A stretch of DNA of 59,963 nt from CAYMRL01 sp964473205 (GCA_964473205.1 CAYYOK010000008.1:1-59963); one strand, 5' to 3'; counted from the first letter of the stretch, positions 37,009 through 46,158 are shown. Notes: a model not told the origin generated them from the sequence alone. Made by a program: numbers and translations.

Positions 37009-37545
37009 ATGAGAGCGAAGGCCCTCCTGGCCATTGGCGCGACGGGGATGTTGCGACCTGCGCTCGACGAGCTGGCAGAGGCCAGGGAGCGGACGATCGT
37101 CGTGGCTCGCCGCGCCGCCGCAGCGCACGCCGCGAGAGCGGTTCCGTGCCCTGAGGTAGTGACGCTGGACCTCGACTGGCAGGACCCTGGCGCCGTGTCG
37201 AGCATCGCACCGCATCTGGGCGAGGACCTCGACCTTGCCCTGCTGTGGATCCATTCCACCGCGAACGGGTTCTGGAGCGAGTTGATGACCCTGCTCGTGC
37301 GCCGGCCGTGCACGGTCGTCCAGGTGCTAGGGAACCGCGGTGACCCGGTCGAGTTGCGCCGCCTGGTGGCCGAACTCGGACCGGCCTCGGGCTTCCGCTA
37401 CCTGAGCGTGAAGCTGGGCGCGATCCAGGAGGGCCGCCGTTGGCGTTGGCTGACCCACGACGAGATCAGCGCGGGGGCCGTGACCGCCGCCCGAGAGCTG
37501 CGCGACATGTCGGTCGGGGACAGGCCACCCGACAGAGGTCCGTAG
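37009..37545 (+). CDS. Short Rossmann-fold (SDR-like) protein
   Basis: This 178-residue protein has an N-terminal nucleotide-binding start LLAIGATGMLRPALDEL (GxTGxL) and a VTLDLDWQDP acidic segment, as in atypical short-chain dehydrogenases. No YxxxK catalytic pair is evident, so it may be a binding or regulatory protein. ATG 37009 is four bases after the preceding stop, so it is probably co-transcribed with the YdeI-like gene. It converges on terC. Confidence 0.6.
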   Translation: MRAKALLAIGATGMLRPALDELAEARERTIVVARRAAAAHAARAVPCPEVVTLDLDWQDPGAVSSIAPHLGEDLDLALLWIHSTANGFWSELMTLLVRRPCTVVQVLGNRGDPVELRRLVAELGPASGFRYLSVKLGAIQEGRRWRWLTHDEISAGAVTAARELRDMSVGDRPPDRGP

Positions 37546-37595
37546 AGGGTCAGCGCGAGCGGCGCGGCAACCGTGCTAGCCGGCGGCACGCGTCA

Positions 37596-38555
37596 TCACG
37601 CCGACGCCTCGCGCTCCTCGGCGGCTCGACGCATGGCCTCGTCGGGCTTCCCGAACACCAGCGAGGCCACGATGCTCACGACCAGCACGCTCACGACGAC
37701 ACTCAGCGACAGCAGCGTCGGGATGTGGAAGACGTCGAGCAGCAGCATCTTCGCGCCGATGTAGGTGAGGATCACGGCCAGACCGGTCTTCAGGTAGACG
37801 AAGCGGTGCACGACGTGCGCGAGCAGGAAGTACATGCTCCTGAGGCCGAGGATCGCCATGACGTTCGAGGTGAAGACGATGAACGGGTCGGTGGTGACGG
37901 CGAAGATCGCAGGTATGGAGTCGACTGCGAACACGACGTCGGTGAACTCGATGACGACGAGCACCAGCAGCAGAGGGGTCGCGTAGCGCACGCCGTCCTT
38001 GACGGTGAAGAACTTCTGGCCGTCGTACTCGGTGGAGACGCGGAAGAAGCGCTGAACGAGGCGCACGCCGGGGTTCTTGCTCAGGTCGGCCTCGCCGTCA
38101 TCCTTCGAGAACAGCATCCGCAGGCCGGTGAACAGCAAGAAGGCGCCGAACACGTACAGGACCCAGTGGAAGTTCTCGATCAGCGTGACCCCGACGCCGA
38201 TCATGATGCCGCGGAGGATCAGCGCTCCCAACACGCCCCACAGCAGCACGCGCTGCTGGTACTTGAACGGCGTGCGGAAGAAGTTGAAGACCAGCACGAA
38301 GACGAAGATGTTGTCGACGGCCAAGGACCACTCGAGGACGTAGCCGGTCAGGTACTCGATGCCCTTGGCGGGTCCCAGCCAGTTGTAGATGACCGCACCG
38401 AACGACAGCGACAGCGTCACCCACACGGCCGTCCAGAAGCCGGCCTCGCGCACCTTGACGACGTGCGCCTTGCGATGGAAGACGCCGAGGTCGAGAGCCA
38501 GCATGGCCAGCACGGCGCCGATGAACGCCACCCAAGCCCACAACGGAAGATCCAC
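37596..38555 (-). CDS. TerC-family membrane protein (probable Mn2+ exporter)
   Basis: This protein of about 319 residues has nine hydrophobic helices. Family-typical membrane acidic residues occur in LALDLGVFHRKAH, LEWSLAVDNIFVFVL and VVIEFTDVVFAVDSIPAIFAVT. TerC/Alx proteins export manganese or load metal onto secreted enzymes. Two consecutive GTGs are possible starts (38558, 38555); the ggagg spacing favours 38555. The long leader is a yybP-ykoY manganese riboswitch, which strongly supports a role in manganese homeostasis. Confidence 0.92.
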   Translation of the reverse strand: MDLPLWAWVAFIGAVLAMLALDLGVFHRKAHVVKVREAGFWTAVWVTLSLSFGAVIYNWLGPAKGIEYLTGYVLEWSLAVDNIFVFVLVFNFFRTPFKYQQRVLLWGVLGALILRGIMIGVGVTLIENFHWVLYVFGAFLLFTGLRMLFSKDDGEADLSKNPGVRLVQRFFRVSTEYDGQKFFTVKDGVRYATPLLLVLVVIEFTDVVFAVDSIPAIFAVTTDPFIVFTSNVMAILGLRSMYFLLAHVVHRFVYLKTGLAVILTYIGAKMLLLDVFHIPTLLSLSVVVSVLVVSIVASLVFGKPDEAMRRAAEEREASA

Positions 38556-38569
38556 CACTACCTCCGTTA

Positions 38570-38697
38570 GGGTCTTGCCTGTCGAGAATCTCGACCTGAG
38601 TCGGCGCCCGGGCGGCCTTTGGCCACCGTGCTGACGAGCGCGAACATCCGGGGCGATGGTTCACGGAGCGCCCGGACGGCTACTCCCCCTACACGAG
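38570..38697 (-). promoter_or_regulatory. yybP-ykoY manganese riboswitch upstream of terC
   Basis: On the minus strand the leader carries the two conserved motifs of the yybP-ykoY RNA: GGGGGAGTAGCCGTCC at its 5' end, with GTCAGCACGGTGGCC following, and GGCAAGACCCT at its 3' end just before the ribosome-binding site, separated by GC-rich stems. The aptamer ends about ten bases before ggagg, fitting translational control. Mn2+ binding should switch terC on. Confidence 0.85.
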
Positions 38698-38702
38698 TGG
38701 CG

Positions 38703-38731
38703 ATTCTAGCCTGATGCGCCCCGAACAGCAA
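38703..38731 (-). promoter_or_regulatory. Promoter of the terC leader RNA
   Basis: On the minus strand TTGCTG (38731-38726), a 17-base spacer and TAGAAT (38708-38703) precede the riboswitch by about seven bases. Confidence 0.6.
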
Positions 38732-38753
38732 AGCGGCGCGAGACCGGCCCTCG

Positions 38754-40106
38754 TCAAGCCGCCTTGGCTGCAGCGGGTCTCAGTCGCGTGCCGCTGCGCC
38801 AGGCGAGCCAGCCGAGCTGCGCCAGCGTGGCGAGCGAGAACGCCGCCATCGCGTAGGGCAGGCCGGGCATGCCCTGCCACACGACGCCGATCGCGAGGAG
38901 CACGGCGCTCGTCACGATGAACACTACGGTCGCCTCGCCGACGTGGGCCGTGTTGCAAAGGTGCGTCAGCCGGCCCTGCAGCGCGCTGCGCAGCGTGTCG
39001 AGCGGAGCCCAGAAGATCGCGGCGGCCACACCCAGCGCGGCCAGCTGAGCGAGCTGCGGGCTGAGGCCGGAGACGCCCGCGAACCACAGGCGCGAGAGCG
39101 GCGTGAACGCCATCGACGCCGAGATCACGAACAGGCAGGCAGCCAGGATCAGCGTGAAGCGCGTCAGCGCCCTGGCGGCTCCTGGCCTGTCCAGCAACGC
39201 GATCACGACCTCGGTGTAGGCGATGCCCACCGAGCGCAGCAAGAACAGCAAGCCGCTGACGGCCGGCAGCACGGCCAGCGAGGCAAGGGCCTCGGGCATG
39301 CGGCTGAGCGCGGCGCTGCCGAGCGGCTGAGAGAGCATCGAGACGAGCATGGTCAGCACCAGCGGCGCGTAGAAGCGCGAGAACGCGCCCCAAGTCAGCG
39401 GCGCTCCCGCTACGGCGAGCGGTAGGAGCTGCCGGCGCACCACGGGGCGCGCGACGAGATCGATGTAGGCAGCCTCGGCGACCACTCCGGCCGCCACCGC
39501 TCCGGCAGCCACCACGACACCTTCGGCTCCGGCCGCGGCCAGGGCGAGCAAGGCGACGCTCAGGGTCCCGACCCTGACGACGGTGCCGATCGTCACCTGA
39601 CGCGCGTGCCCGAAGCGGATCAGCACGCCCTGATGGAAGCGTCGGTAGCCGATGGCCCAGGAGAACGGCAGGAGCCATCTGAGCGCCGTCCTCGCCGGTT
39701 CGATCAGCTCTGGCGGCGGCCCGATCAGCGGCACGATCACCAGGTCGAAGAGCGGCGTGAAGGCGAGCAGGGCGTGGAGAACGGTCAAGCCGCCTCCCGC
39801 GATCATCATGAAGCGCCGGATCAACCTGAAGGCGGACGCGTCCCGGGCGAGCGCGGTGCTGGCGGCCAGCAGCATGATTATCGGCGCCTCGACGATGAAC
39901 GCGATCGGCAACGCGACGCCGCCATAAGCGCCGAGGTGTATCTCAGGGTCGGGCAGGCGCGCCAGGACCGCGCTGACCAGCGGTAGCTCGAGGGCCATCA
40001 CCAGCCAGCTGATCGCGAGCGGCAGCCAGGTTCGTACGACGAGGCCCAGGCCAACGCGGTCTCCAGCCGGCGTCGACGACGGCGAAGGGTCGGGGGAGCC
40101 GCTCAC
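38754..40106 (-). CDS. MATE/MOP-superfamily-like membrane exporter
   Basis: This protein has about 450 residues and 12 hydrophobic helices in two similar halves, typical of the MOP flippase/exporter superfamily. Features include SWLVMALELPLVSAVLARLPDPE in helix 1, a long loop with SWAIGYRRFHQGVLIRFGHARQV, and SRFYAPLVLTMLVSMLSQPLG opening the second half. The RRFHQGVLIRFG loop is reminiscent of the progressive-ankylosis (ANKH) branch, but I cannot verify this. GTG 40106 is six bases after TAGGCT. Substrate unknown. Confidence 0.7.
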   Translation of the reverse strand: MSGSPDPSPSSTPAGDRVGLGLVVRTWLPLAISWLVMALELPLVSAVLARLPDPEIHLGAYGGVALPIAFIVEAPIIMLLAASTALARDASAFRLIRRFMMIAGGGLTVLHALLAFTPLFDLVIVPLIGPPPELIEPARTALRWLLPFSWAIGYRRFHQGVLIRFGHARQVTIGTVVRVGTLSVALLALAAAGAEGVVVAAGAVAAGVVAEAAYIDLVARPVVRRQLLPLAVAGAPLTWGAFSRFYAPLVLTMLVSMLSQPLGSAALSRMPEALASLAVLPAVSGLLFLLRSVGIAYTEVVIALLDRPGAARALTRFTLILAACLFVISASMAFTPLSRLWFAGVSGLSPQLAQLAALGVAAAIFWAPLDTLRSALQGRLTHLCNTAHVGEATVVFIVTSAVLLAIGVVWQGMPGLPYAMAAFSLATLAQLGWLAWRSGTRLRPAAAKAA

Positions 40107-40318
40107 GCGCTGAGCCTATCCCTGTAGCCGGGGTCCGCGATAGCCGTCCTCGAGGTTTGATGGCCAGCCGTCAACGGCTGGCGGAATCTGTTATAGGATC
40201 ATCATCAAGAGTCGAGTTCTGCTGATATCTGGTAACCGTTATCCTGCATTGACTAAGGAATCGTTATCCGGGAAGCTGCCCGAGAGCTGCGGTGCGGTGT
40301 GCGCCAAGTGGAGGTAGT
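40107..40318. promoter_or_regulatory. Divergent control region with palindrome and direct repeats
   Basis: It contains the minus-strand -10 TAGGCT of the exporter gene (40118-40113), a 20-bp palindrome of two 9-bp arms, GCCAGCCGT (40163-40171) and ACGGCTGGC (40174-40182), and CGTTATCC twice (40237-40244 and 40262-40269, 25 bases apart). The part 40185-40270 is clearly richer in A and T than its surroundings. The TPP-enzyme gene has ggaggt before its GTG. The palindrome looks like an operator rather than a terminator because both genes point away from it. Confidence 0.45.
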
Positions 40319-41914
40319 GTGATCACAACGGCAGTAAGCAAGGCCGGTCTGACGGCCGCCAGGCAGATCGTGGCCCGTCTAGCGGCCAACGGCGTCGACA
40401 CCGTCTTCGGCATCCCTGGCGTTCACAATCAGGCGCTGTACGACGCTCTCGTCGACGAGCCTTCGGTTCGGTCAGTCGTGACCCGCCACGAGCAAGGTGC
40501 GGCGTTCATGGCCGATGGCTTCGCTCGAGCCAGTGGCGGAGTCGGCGTCTGCTGTCTCATCTCCGGGCCTGGGGCCAGCAACGCCGCGACCGCACTGGCT
40601 GAGGCGTATGCGGACTCATCGGCGGTAGTTGCGCTCGTCACGAGGTACCTGGACTCGCCTCTCGAGCGGGGTCGTCGCCTCCATGACATGCGGGATCAGT
40701 CCGCCTTCCTGCGCTCGATCACGAAGGAGACGCTCACCGTCTCACGAGTCGACGAGGCCGCCGAAGCCGTCGAGACAGCGCTGGCGCTTGCGCAAGCGGG
40801 TCGGCCCGGGCCCGTGGCGGTGGAGCTCCCCCTCGAGATCCTCGACGAGCGCTCATCGGAAGCGGCGCGGACGACCCCTGTCGCGCCGGTCGGGAGCGCG
40901 CGCCCACGGTTCGACGAGGCAGTCGGGCTGCTCCGAGCCGGCCGCCGGCCGGTGATCGTCGTAGGTGGAGGAGCGTCCGACGCTCCCTCTGAGGTGCGCG
41001 CGCTGGCCGAGAGGCTTCGCGCTCCGGTCGTGTGCACGACCGCGGGCAAGGGCGTCTTGCCGGCCGATCACCATCTCTGCATCGGCCCATGGCTGCGCGC
41101 AGCGGGCGTGCGCGAGCTGATCGGCGCGGCGGACCCGTTGATCATGCTTGGCACCGAGTGGAGCACGACCGACATCGGTGAGCAGCCTTACGCCTTGCCG
41201 GATCGCGTGGTGGTGGTCAACCTCGAAGACGATCAGAGGTTCGCCGACAGGGTGACTTGTAGAGAGGACGTGGCCAGGGCGGTATCGGCGCTTCTCGCCG
41301 AGTGCCCTGCGCGCGTGGACGAGCAGGTCGAGGGGCTCGTTGGTCGCATCAGAGCCGAAGCGAGCCGAGAGCCGCGTCGCTGGTTGCCCGAAGCCGGGCC
41401 CTACGTAGCGGCGATGCGAGAGACCCTGGCGCGCGACGCGATCGTCACGAACGACATGAACACGCTCAGCTACGCGGCTGCCGAGCTCTACGACTGTTAC
41501 GTACCGCGCGCCTTCCTCGCCCCGAAAGGCTACGGGACGCTCGGGTTCGCCCTGCCGGTGGCGATCGGTGCCCGGTTCGCCAGACCGGATCGCCAGGTGG
41601 CCGCGGTCGTCGGAGATGGCGGTTTCATGTTCACCGCAGAGGAGCTGATGACGGCCGTCAGGCACCGCCTCAACGTTCCGATCATCGTCTGGAACAACGA
41701 CTCTTACGGCGCCATCAGGTACACGCGAACCGCCGCCTACGGCCGGAGCGTCGACGACGACCTGATCAACCCCGACTTCGTGAGCTTCGCCCAGGCTTGC
41801 GGAGCCAGCGCGGTGCGTGTCGAAGCGCCTGAGGGCTTGGCCGAGGCTCTTGGCGCTGCGGTCGTGCGGGAGGGACCCACGGTCATCGAGATCAGCTTGG
41901 AGGGCGGGAGATGA
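40319..41914 (+). CDS. Thiamine-pyrophosphate enzyme of the acetolactate synthase/decarboxylase superfamily
   Basis: This 531-residue three-domain TPP enzyme has an N-terminal Pyr domain with the catalytic glutamate in TRHEQGAAFMADGFAR, a central Rossmann-like domain (RRPVIVVGGGASDA), and a C-terminal PP domain with GDGGFMFTAEELMTAVRHR and IIVWNNDSYGAIR, the Mg/TPP motif. It could be a 2-oxo-acid decarboxylase or a carboligase. The adjacent aldehyde dehydrogenase overlaps it by ATGA, suggesting that the TPP enzyme releases an aldehyde that the next enzyme oxidises. The start GTG 40319 follows ggaggt. Confidence 0.85.
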   Translation: MITTAVSKAGLTAARQIVARLAANGVDTVFGIPGVHNQALYDALVDEPSVRSVVTRHEQGAAFMADGFARASGGVGVCCLISGPGASNAATALAEAYADSSAVVALVTRYLDSPLERGRRLHDMRDQSAFLRSITKETLTVSRVDEAAEAVETALALAQAGRPGPVAVELPLEILDERSSEAARTTPVAPVGSARPRFDEAVGLLRAGRRPVIVVGGGASDAPSEVRALAERLRAPVVCTTAGKGVLPADHHLCIGPWLRAAGVRELIGAADPLIMLGTEWSTTDIGEQPYALPDRVVVVNLEDDQRFADRVTCREDVARAVSALLAECPARVDEQVEGLVGRIRAEASREPRRWLPEAGPYVAAMRETLARDAIVTNDMNTLSYAAAELYDCYVPRAFLAPKGYGTLGFALPVAIGARFARPDRQVAAVVGDGGFMFTAEELMTAVRHRLNVPIIVWNNDSYGAIRYTRTAAYGRSVDDDLINPDFVSFAQACGASAVRVEAPEGLAEALGAAVVREGPTVIEISLEGGR

Positions 41915-43371
41915 CGACGGTCCTCAGGACGTTCGAGGCGGATCTGTTCATCGAAGGAAGTCGACGACCCGGCTCAGGTGGGGACCGGATCCCCGTGATC
42001 GACCCGGCGACGAGGGAGGTCGTCGGCAGCATCGCACGTGGACTGCCTGCCGACGTGGACGAGGCGGTCGCCTCGGCGCGCCGCTCGGTCGAGTCGCGCG
42101 CCTGGAGTGGCCTGCCACCCAGCGGACGCGCGAGGACCCTCCACGGCCTGGCCGCCCTCATGCGGACGCGCTCGGAGGAGCTGGCGGTCCTGGAGATGAC
42201 GGACGTAGGCAAGCCGATCTCGCAGGCCAGGCGCGAAGTCGAGTCGGCGGCGCGCTCGTTCGAGTTCGCAGCGAGCGCCGTCGACAAGGTCATGGGGCAC
42301 ACCATCCCTGTCGAGTCAGGAGCCATCGACTACACCGTGCGGGAGCCTTGGGGGATAAGCGCACAGATCGTGCCATGGAACTACCCCCTAAGCTTGGCAG
42401 CCCGCGGCCTGGCGCCGGCGTTGGCGATGGGCAACAGCGTAGTGCTCAAGCCAGCCGAGGACGCCAGCACGAGCTGTCTCCGGCTGGGCGAGCTGGCCGT
42501 CGAGGCGGGACTTCCAGCCGGGGTCTTGAACGTCGTCACGGGCTACGGGAGCGAGGCCGGCGCAGCGCTGGCCGGACATGCCGACGTGGACCATGTGACC
42601 TTCACGGGCTCGGTGGCGACGGGCAGCGCCGTGATGCAGCTCGCGGCGCGAAACGTGGTTCCGGTGACGCTCGAGCTCGGAGGCAAGTCGCCGCAGATCC
42701 TGTTCGCCGACGCCGATCTCGAACGAGCCGTGCCCGCGATCATCAGGTCGTTCGTCAGTAACGCAGGCCAGACCTGCGTCGCAGGCACGCGTCTGCTGGT
42801 CGAGTCCGGGGCTCACGACAAGGTGGTGAACGCGATCGTCGACGCCCTCGAAGCCGTTCGGGTGGGCCTGCCGACGGAGGATCCTGACCTCGGACCGCTG
42901 ATCTCGGAGAGGCAGCAGCAGCGAGTGCTCGACTACCTGCGCGTCGGCAAGACCGAAGGGCTCGAGCTCGTCGCAGGCGGGGGAGAGGTCGGCGACCAGA
43001 GGCTGAAGGGGTACTACGTCGAGCCGACCGTGTTCGACCAGACGCCCGCCTCCTCGCGTCTGTTCCGCGAGGAGATCTTCGGACCGGTGCTGTGCGTGAC
43101 CGAGTTCTCCAGCTTGGACGAGGCGGTCGCGCTAGCGAACGACAGCGAGTACGGCCTGATGGCTTCGGTCTGGACCGCGAGCCTGAAGAACGCGCTTTCT
43201 TTGGCCGTGGACCTGCGAGCTGGGCAGGTCTACGTCAACACCGGCGGCTTGAGCGAGAGCGCCGCCGTGCCCTTCGGCGGCTACAAACGCAGCGGCTTCG
43301 GCAGGGACAAGGGCCTGGAAGGGATGCTCGCGTACTCGCAGCTCAAGAACGTGGCGATCCGCTTCGGCTGA
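41911..43371 (+). CDS. NAD(P)-dependent aldehyde dehydrogenase (first of two)
   Basis: This 486-residue aldehyde dehydrogenase has the oxyanion Asn region QIVPWNYPLSLAARG, cofactor loop FTGSVATGSAVM, catalytic Glu in LELGGKSPQILFADADL and catalytic Cys in SNAGQTCVAGTRLL, and the C-terminal EEIFGPVLCV. It resembles betaine/gamma-aminobutyraldehyde-type enzymes. ATG 41911 overlaps the TPP-enzyme stop, so the two are co-translated. The sequence between this gene and the next is a separate control region, so the TPP/ALDH pair may form its own transcript. Confidence 0.93.
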   Translation: MTTVLRTFEADLFIEGSRRPGSGGDRIPVIDPATREVVGSIARGLPADVDEAVASARRSVESRAWSGLPPSGRARTLHGLAALMRTRSEELAVLEMTDVGKPISQARREVESAARSFEFAASAVDKVMGHTIPVESGAIDYTVREPWGISAQIVPWNYPLSLAARGLAPALAMGNSVVLKPAEDASTSCLRLGELAVEAGLPAGVLNVVTGYGSEAGAALAGHADVDHVTFTGSVATGSAVMQLAARNVVPVTLELGGKSPQILFADADLERAVPAIIRSFVSNAGQTCVAGTRLLVESGAHDKVVNAIVDALEAVRVGLPTEDPDLGPLISERQQQRVLDYLRVGKTEGLELVAGGGEVGDQRLKGYYVEPTVFDQTPASSRLFREEIFGPVLCVTEFSSLDEAVALANDSEYGLMASVWTASLKNALSLAVDLRAGQVYVNTGGLSESAAVPFGGYKRSGFGRDKGLEGMLAYSQLKNVAIRFG

Positions 43372-43503
43372 AGCCTGCATCGGCAGAGCACGTCGGTGTC
43401 CGGCGCCGCTCTGCGAATCGGGACATCGCTCCGCGCCGGCCAGCAGGCTCGGGCGCGCGACAGCCGCCATGAAGCGTGGATTAACAATCATCGCCCCGCT
43501 CTG

Positions 43504-43532
43504 TTGACTATGTTGCAGAATCGGAGTATGAA
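43504..43532 (+). promoter_or_regulatory. Promoter of the ABC/cyclase/lyase transcript, with 160-base leader
   Basis: TTGACT (43504-43509), a 17-base spacer and TATGAA (43527-43532) form a good sigma-70-type promoter in an A/T-richer patch. About 160 bases separate it from the substrate-binding-protein start at 43700; I see no known riboswitch there. The rest of the 43372-43699 gap holds no gene. Confidence 0.6.
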
Positions 43533-43699
43533 TATTACAAGAACATCAGCACGTGATCTATGCGCTTGGTGTTGTTGTAAACCGCGTAGAAGGGAGGGTC
43601 TGTCTCTGGGGCTTGTAGTACGCGGCCCATTGCAGGCTTTTGGCGATCGCAGATGCTTCAGGTGCTTCGGTAACTAGCGCCCAATCGGAAGGGAACCCA

Positions 43700-45343
43700 A
43701 TGTCGAGTCCAGTGAGAGTCCCAAGCGGCAAGCCTGTCGGCCGGCGTCAGAGCCGGACCGGCTTCTTCCTCGGTCGGATGAGCCTACTCAGCCTCCTGCT
43801 CCTGCCACTTCTCGTTCTCTCGTCCGCTTGGGCGCAAGATCCGCAGTACGGCGGCTCTCTGGTGGTCGCTCAGGTGGGCACGCCGCGCTCGTTGCACGAC
43901 ATCATCGACCCAGGTCTCCCCGGCATCGCGATCCTCAACAACACCAACGAAGGCCTGCTAGGGATCGACGCCGAGGGGCGTATCGCACCGATCCTGGCCG
44001 AGGACTTCCCCGAGCAGCCCGACCCGCTGACGCTGATCTTCACTCTGCGCGAGGGCGTCAGGTTCCACTCCGGCGATCCGCTTACCGCCGAGGACGTTGT
44101 CTTCACTTTCCAGCGCCTGTACCAAGAGGACTCCATCGCCACCTTCCGCGCCGTCTGGCAGGAGAACGTCGCCAACGTCGAGGCCTTGGACGACAGGACC
44201 GTCAAGTTCACCTTCCATGGGCCGTGGCCGGTCTCCTTCTCGTTCATCGCGGGCAACCACGCGAAGATCGTCAACAAGAGCTTCGTAGAGGCTGCCGGTG
44301 ACCAGTACGGCGTCAGCGCCTGGGACGGCACCGGACCGTTCCGTATCGTCGAGTGGGTCAGAGACAGCCACGTCCGGGTCGTCCGCAACGACGACTACTG
44401 GCTGGAGGGAAGGCCGTACCTCGACGGCATAGAGTTCCGCGTCATCCCGGAGCCGTCGACCCAGCTGGCGGCCTACCAGACCGGCGAGGTCGACCTGCTG
44501 CTCGATCCGGCGTTCGGCCAGATCAGCGTCTTCGAGCGGCTTCCCAACACCGTCGTCGCACAGTCCCCGAGCTCGGCCGAGTCTCTGTTCGTGTTCCGCA
44601 CGCAGATCGCCCCCATGGACGACGCCAGAGTGCGGCGCGCCATCTCGTTGGCGATCGACAGGCAAGCTCTGATCGATGTCGTGCTGGGCGGGCGTGGCAG
44701 CCTGGGTGGCCCGGTCTTCCCACCCTTCCACTGGGCGCACAATCCGGACCTGGTGGTGGAGCGCGACGTCGAGCAGGCGCGAGCATTGCTGGCAGAAGCG
44801 GGGTACGGCCCCAGCAACCCGCTGCGCTTCACCGTCGTACCGCTCAACGAGGCCCTGTTCATAGACCAAGCGACCCTGATCCAGCGCCAGCTTGCCGAGG
44901 TGGGCGTGCAGATGGAGATCGCCCAGCTCGAGTACACCAGCGTGTCGGCGATGACCGCCGGACCACAGGCTGAGTGGCTGGGCGATGCCGCCATGTTCAG
45001 GATCACGCCGCTTCGTGACACGGCCTTCGAGTTCGCCTGGTACCAGTACCACAGCCGGGGCCCACTCAACCGCAGCCGCTACAACGTCGAGGGCGGCGCC
45101 CAGAACGCCAGGGTAGAGCAGCTGCTCACGGAGGCCGCGCAGTACTCCGACTACAGCGCTGAGGACCGCGAGATAGCCCGTCCTCTCTACGACGAGGCGA
45201 ACCGGCTGATCCTCGAGGACGCCCCTCAGCTCGTCCTCAACTTCTGGGACACGGTCAACGTGGCTCGCTCGAACGTCCAGGGCTTCATCCCGTCAGCCGT
45301 GAACACCCCGTGGTTCAAGGACGTCTGGTTGAACGGCAGGTAG
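43700..45343 (+). CDS. Oligopeptide-type ABC transporter substrate-binding protein (family 5)
   Basis: This 547-residue exported protein has a long signal peptide: basic residues, then LLSLLLLPLLVLSSAWA with probable cleavage near residue 45. The mature part starts QDPQYGGSLVVAQVG and shows the SBP_bac_5 signatures LREGVRFHSGDPLTAEDVVFTF, DGTGPFRIVEW and RRAISLAIDRQALIDVVLGG. Such proteins bind peptides, nickel chelates, opines or glycosides. ATG 43700 is preceded by gaaggga. Its permeases lie 1.7 kb downstream beyond two enzyme genes. Confidence 0.93.
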   Translation: MSSPVRVPSGKPVGRRQSRTGFFLGRMSLLSLLLLPLLVLSSAWAQDPQYGGSLVVAQVGTPRSLHDIIDPGLPGIAILNNTNEGLLGIDAEGRIAPILAEDFPEQPDPLTLIFTLREGVRFHSGDPLTAEDVVFTFQRLYQEDSIATFRAVWQENVANVEALDDRTVKFTFHGPWPVSFSFIAGNHAKIVNKSFVEAAGDQYGVSAWDGTGPFRIVEWVRDSHVRVVRNDDYWLEGRPYLDGIEFRVIPEPSTQLAAYQTGEVDLLLDPAFGQISVFERLPNTVVAQSPSSAESLFVFRTQIAPMDDARVRRAISLAIDRQALIDVVLGGRGSLGGPVFPPFHWAHNPDLVVERDVEQARALLAEAGYGPSNPLRFTVVPLNEALFIDQATLIQRQLAEVGVQMEIAQLEYTSVSAMTAGPQAEWLGDAAMFRITPLRDTAFEFAWYQYHSRGPLNRSRYNVEGGAQNARVEQLLTEAAQYSDYSAEDREIARPLYDEANRLILEDAPQLVLNFWDTVNVARSNVQGFIPSAVNTPWFKDVWLNGR

Positions 45344-45453
45344 CCAGAAGCGACCGACAGCTCAGGGGGCGGGCGTAGGGAGAGCTACACGTAGCCGCCC
45401 TATGCGCCGCCCCCTGGCATTGAACCGAAGAGTCTGGACAGGAGAGGATCAGC

Positions 45454-46158
45454 GTGAGGATAATCGACCTTTCGTGCCCGCTAGACAGGGACCATCGCAC
45501 GGCCCAGTACCCGACCATCGGGCACCGCATCAACTACCACGACCTCTACACCGTCCCTCGCGACGGCAGGCGAGTCACCGAGTTCACCCTCACCACCCAC
45601 ACCAACTCCCACGTCGATGCGCCCAGCCACATCTTCGCCGACGGCAAGCCGCTCGATGCCTTGCCGCTCGAGAGCTTCTACGGCCCGGCCCAGGTCCTCG
45701 ACCTGCCGCGGGAAGCGCTCGGCGAGATCACGGCCGAGGACCTGGAAGCCGCGGGTGGCGCGGTCGAGGAAGGCGACATCGTCCTGATCCATACCGGCTG
45801 GGGCAAGTACGTTCACAAGGAGCGCGCGCAGGCGGACTACCTGGCCGTCAGCCATCCCGGCTTGGTCGAGAGCGCCGCCCTGTGGCTGGTCGAGCGCAAG
45901 GTCAAGGCCGTCGGGATCGACTGCTTCGCCATCAGGCACCCCAAGCTCAGCCCTGCGCTCTCGCTGGCCGACAAGCAGGCGAACAAGCCCAAGCCCGTCG
46001 AACCCGTTCACTACCACCTGCTCAGCAACGACATCGTCATCCTCGAGCAGCTCATGAACCTCGAGCAGATCGCGGGGCAGCGCGTCACCGCGGCGTTCTT
46101 CCCGCTGCCGTTCGTCGGGATCGACGGCTCGCCGGTAAGAGCCGTCGCCATCGTCTGA
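45454..46158 (+). CDS. Cyclase-family metal-dependent hydrolase (kynurenine formamidase-like)
   Basis: This 234-residue protein of the cyclase family (PF04199 type) has the metal motif THTNSHVDAPSHIFADGKPLD (HxxxHxDxPxH). IIDLSCPLDRDHRTAQYP and KAVGIDCFAIRHPKL match the family's strands. Members include kynurenine formamidase, isatin hydrolase and polyketide cyclases, and open amide or ring bonds with Mn or Zn. GTG 45454 has aggagagg upstream. The next gene overlaps its stop by one base, coupling it to a C-C lyase. Confidence 0.87.
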   Translation: MRIIDLSCPLDRDHRTAQYPTIGHRINYHDLYTVPRDGRRVTEFTLTTHTNSHVDAPSHIFADGKPLDALPLESFYGPAQVLDLPREALGEITAEDLEAAGGAVEEGDIVLIHTGWGKYVHKERAQADYLAVSHPGLVESAALWLVERKVKAVGIDCFAIRHPKLSPALSLADKQANKPKPVEPVHYHLLSNDIVILEQLMNLEQIAGQRVTAAFFPLPFVGIDGSPVRAVAIV

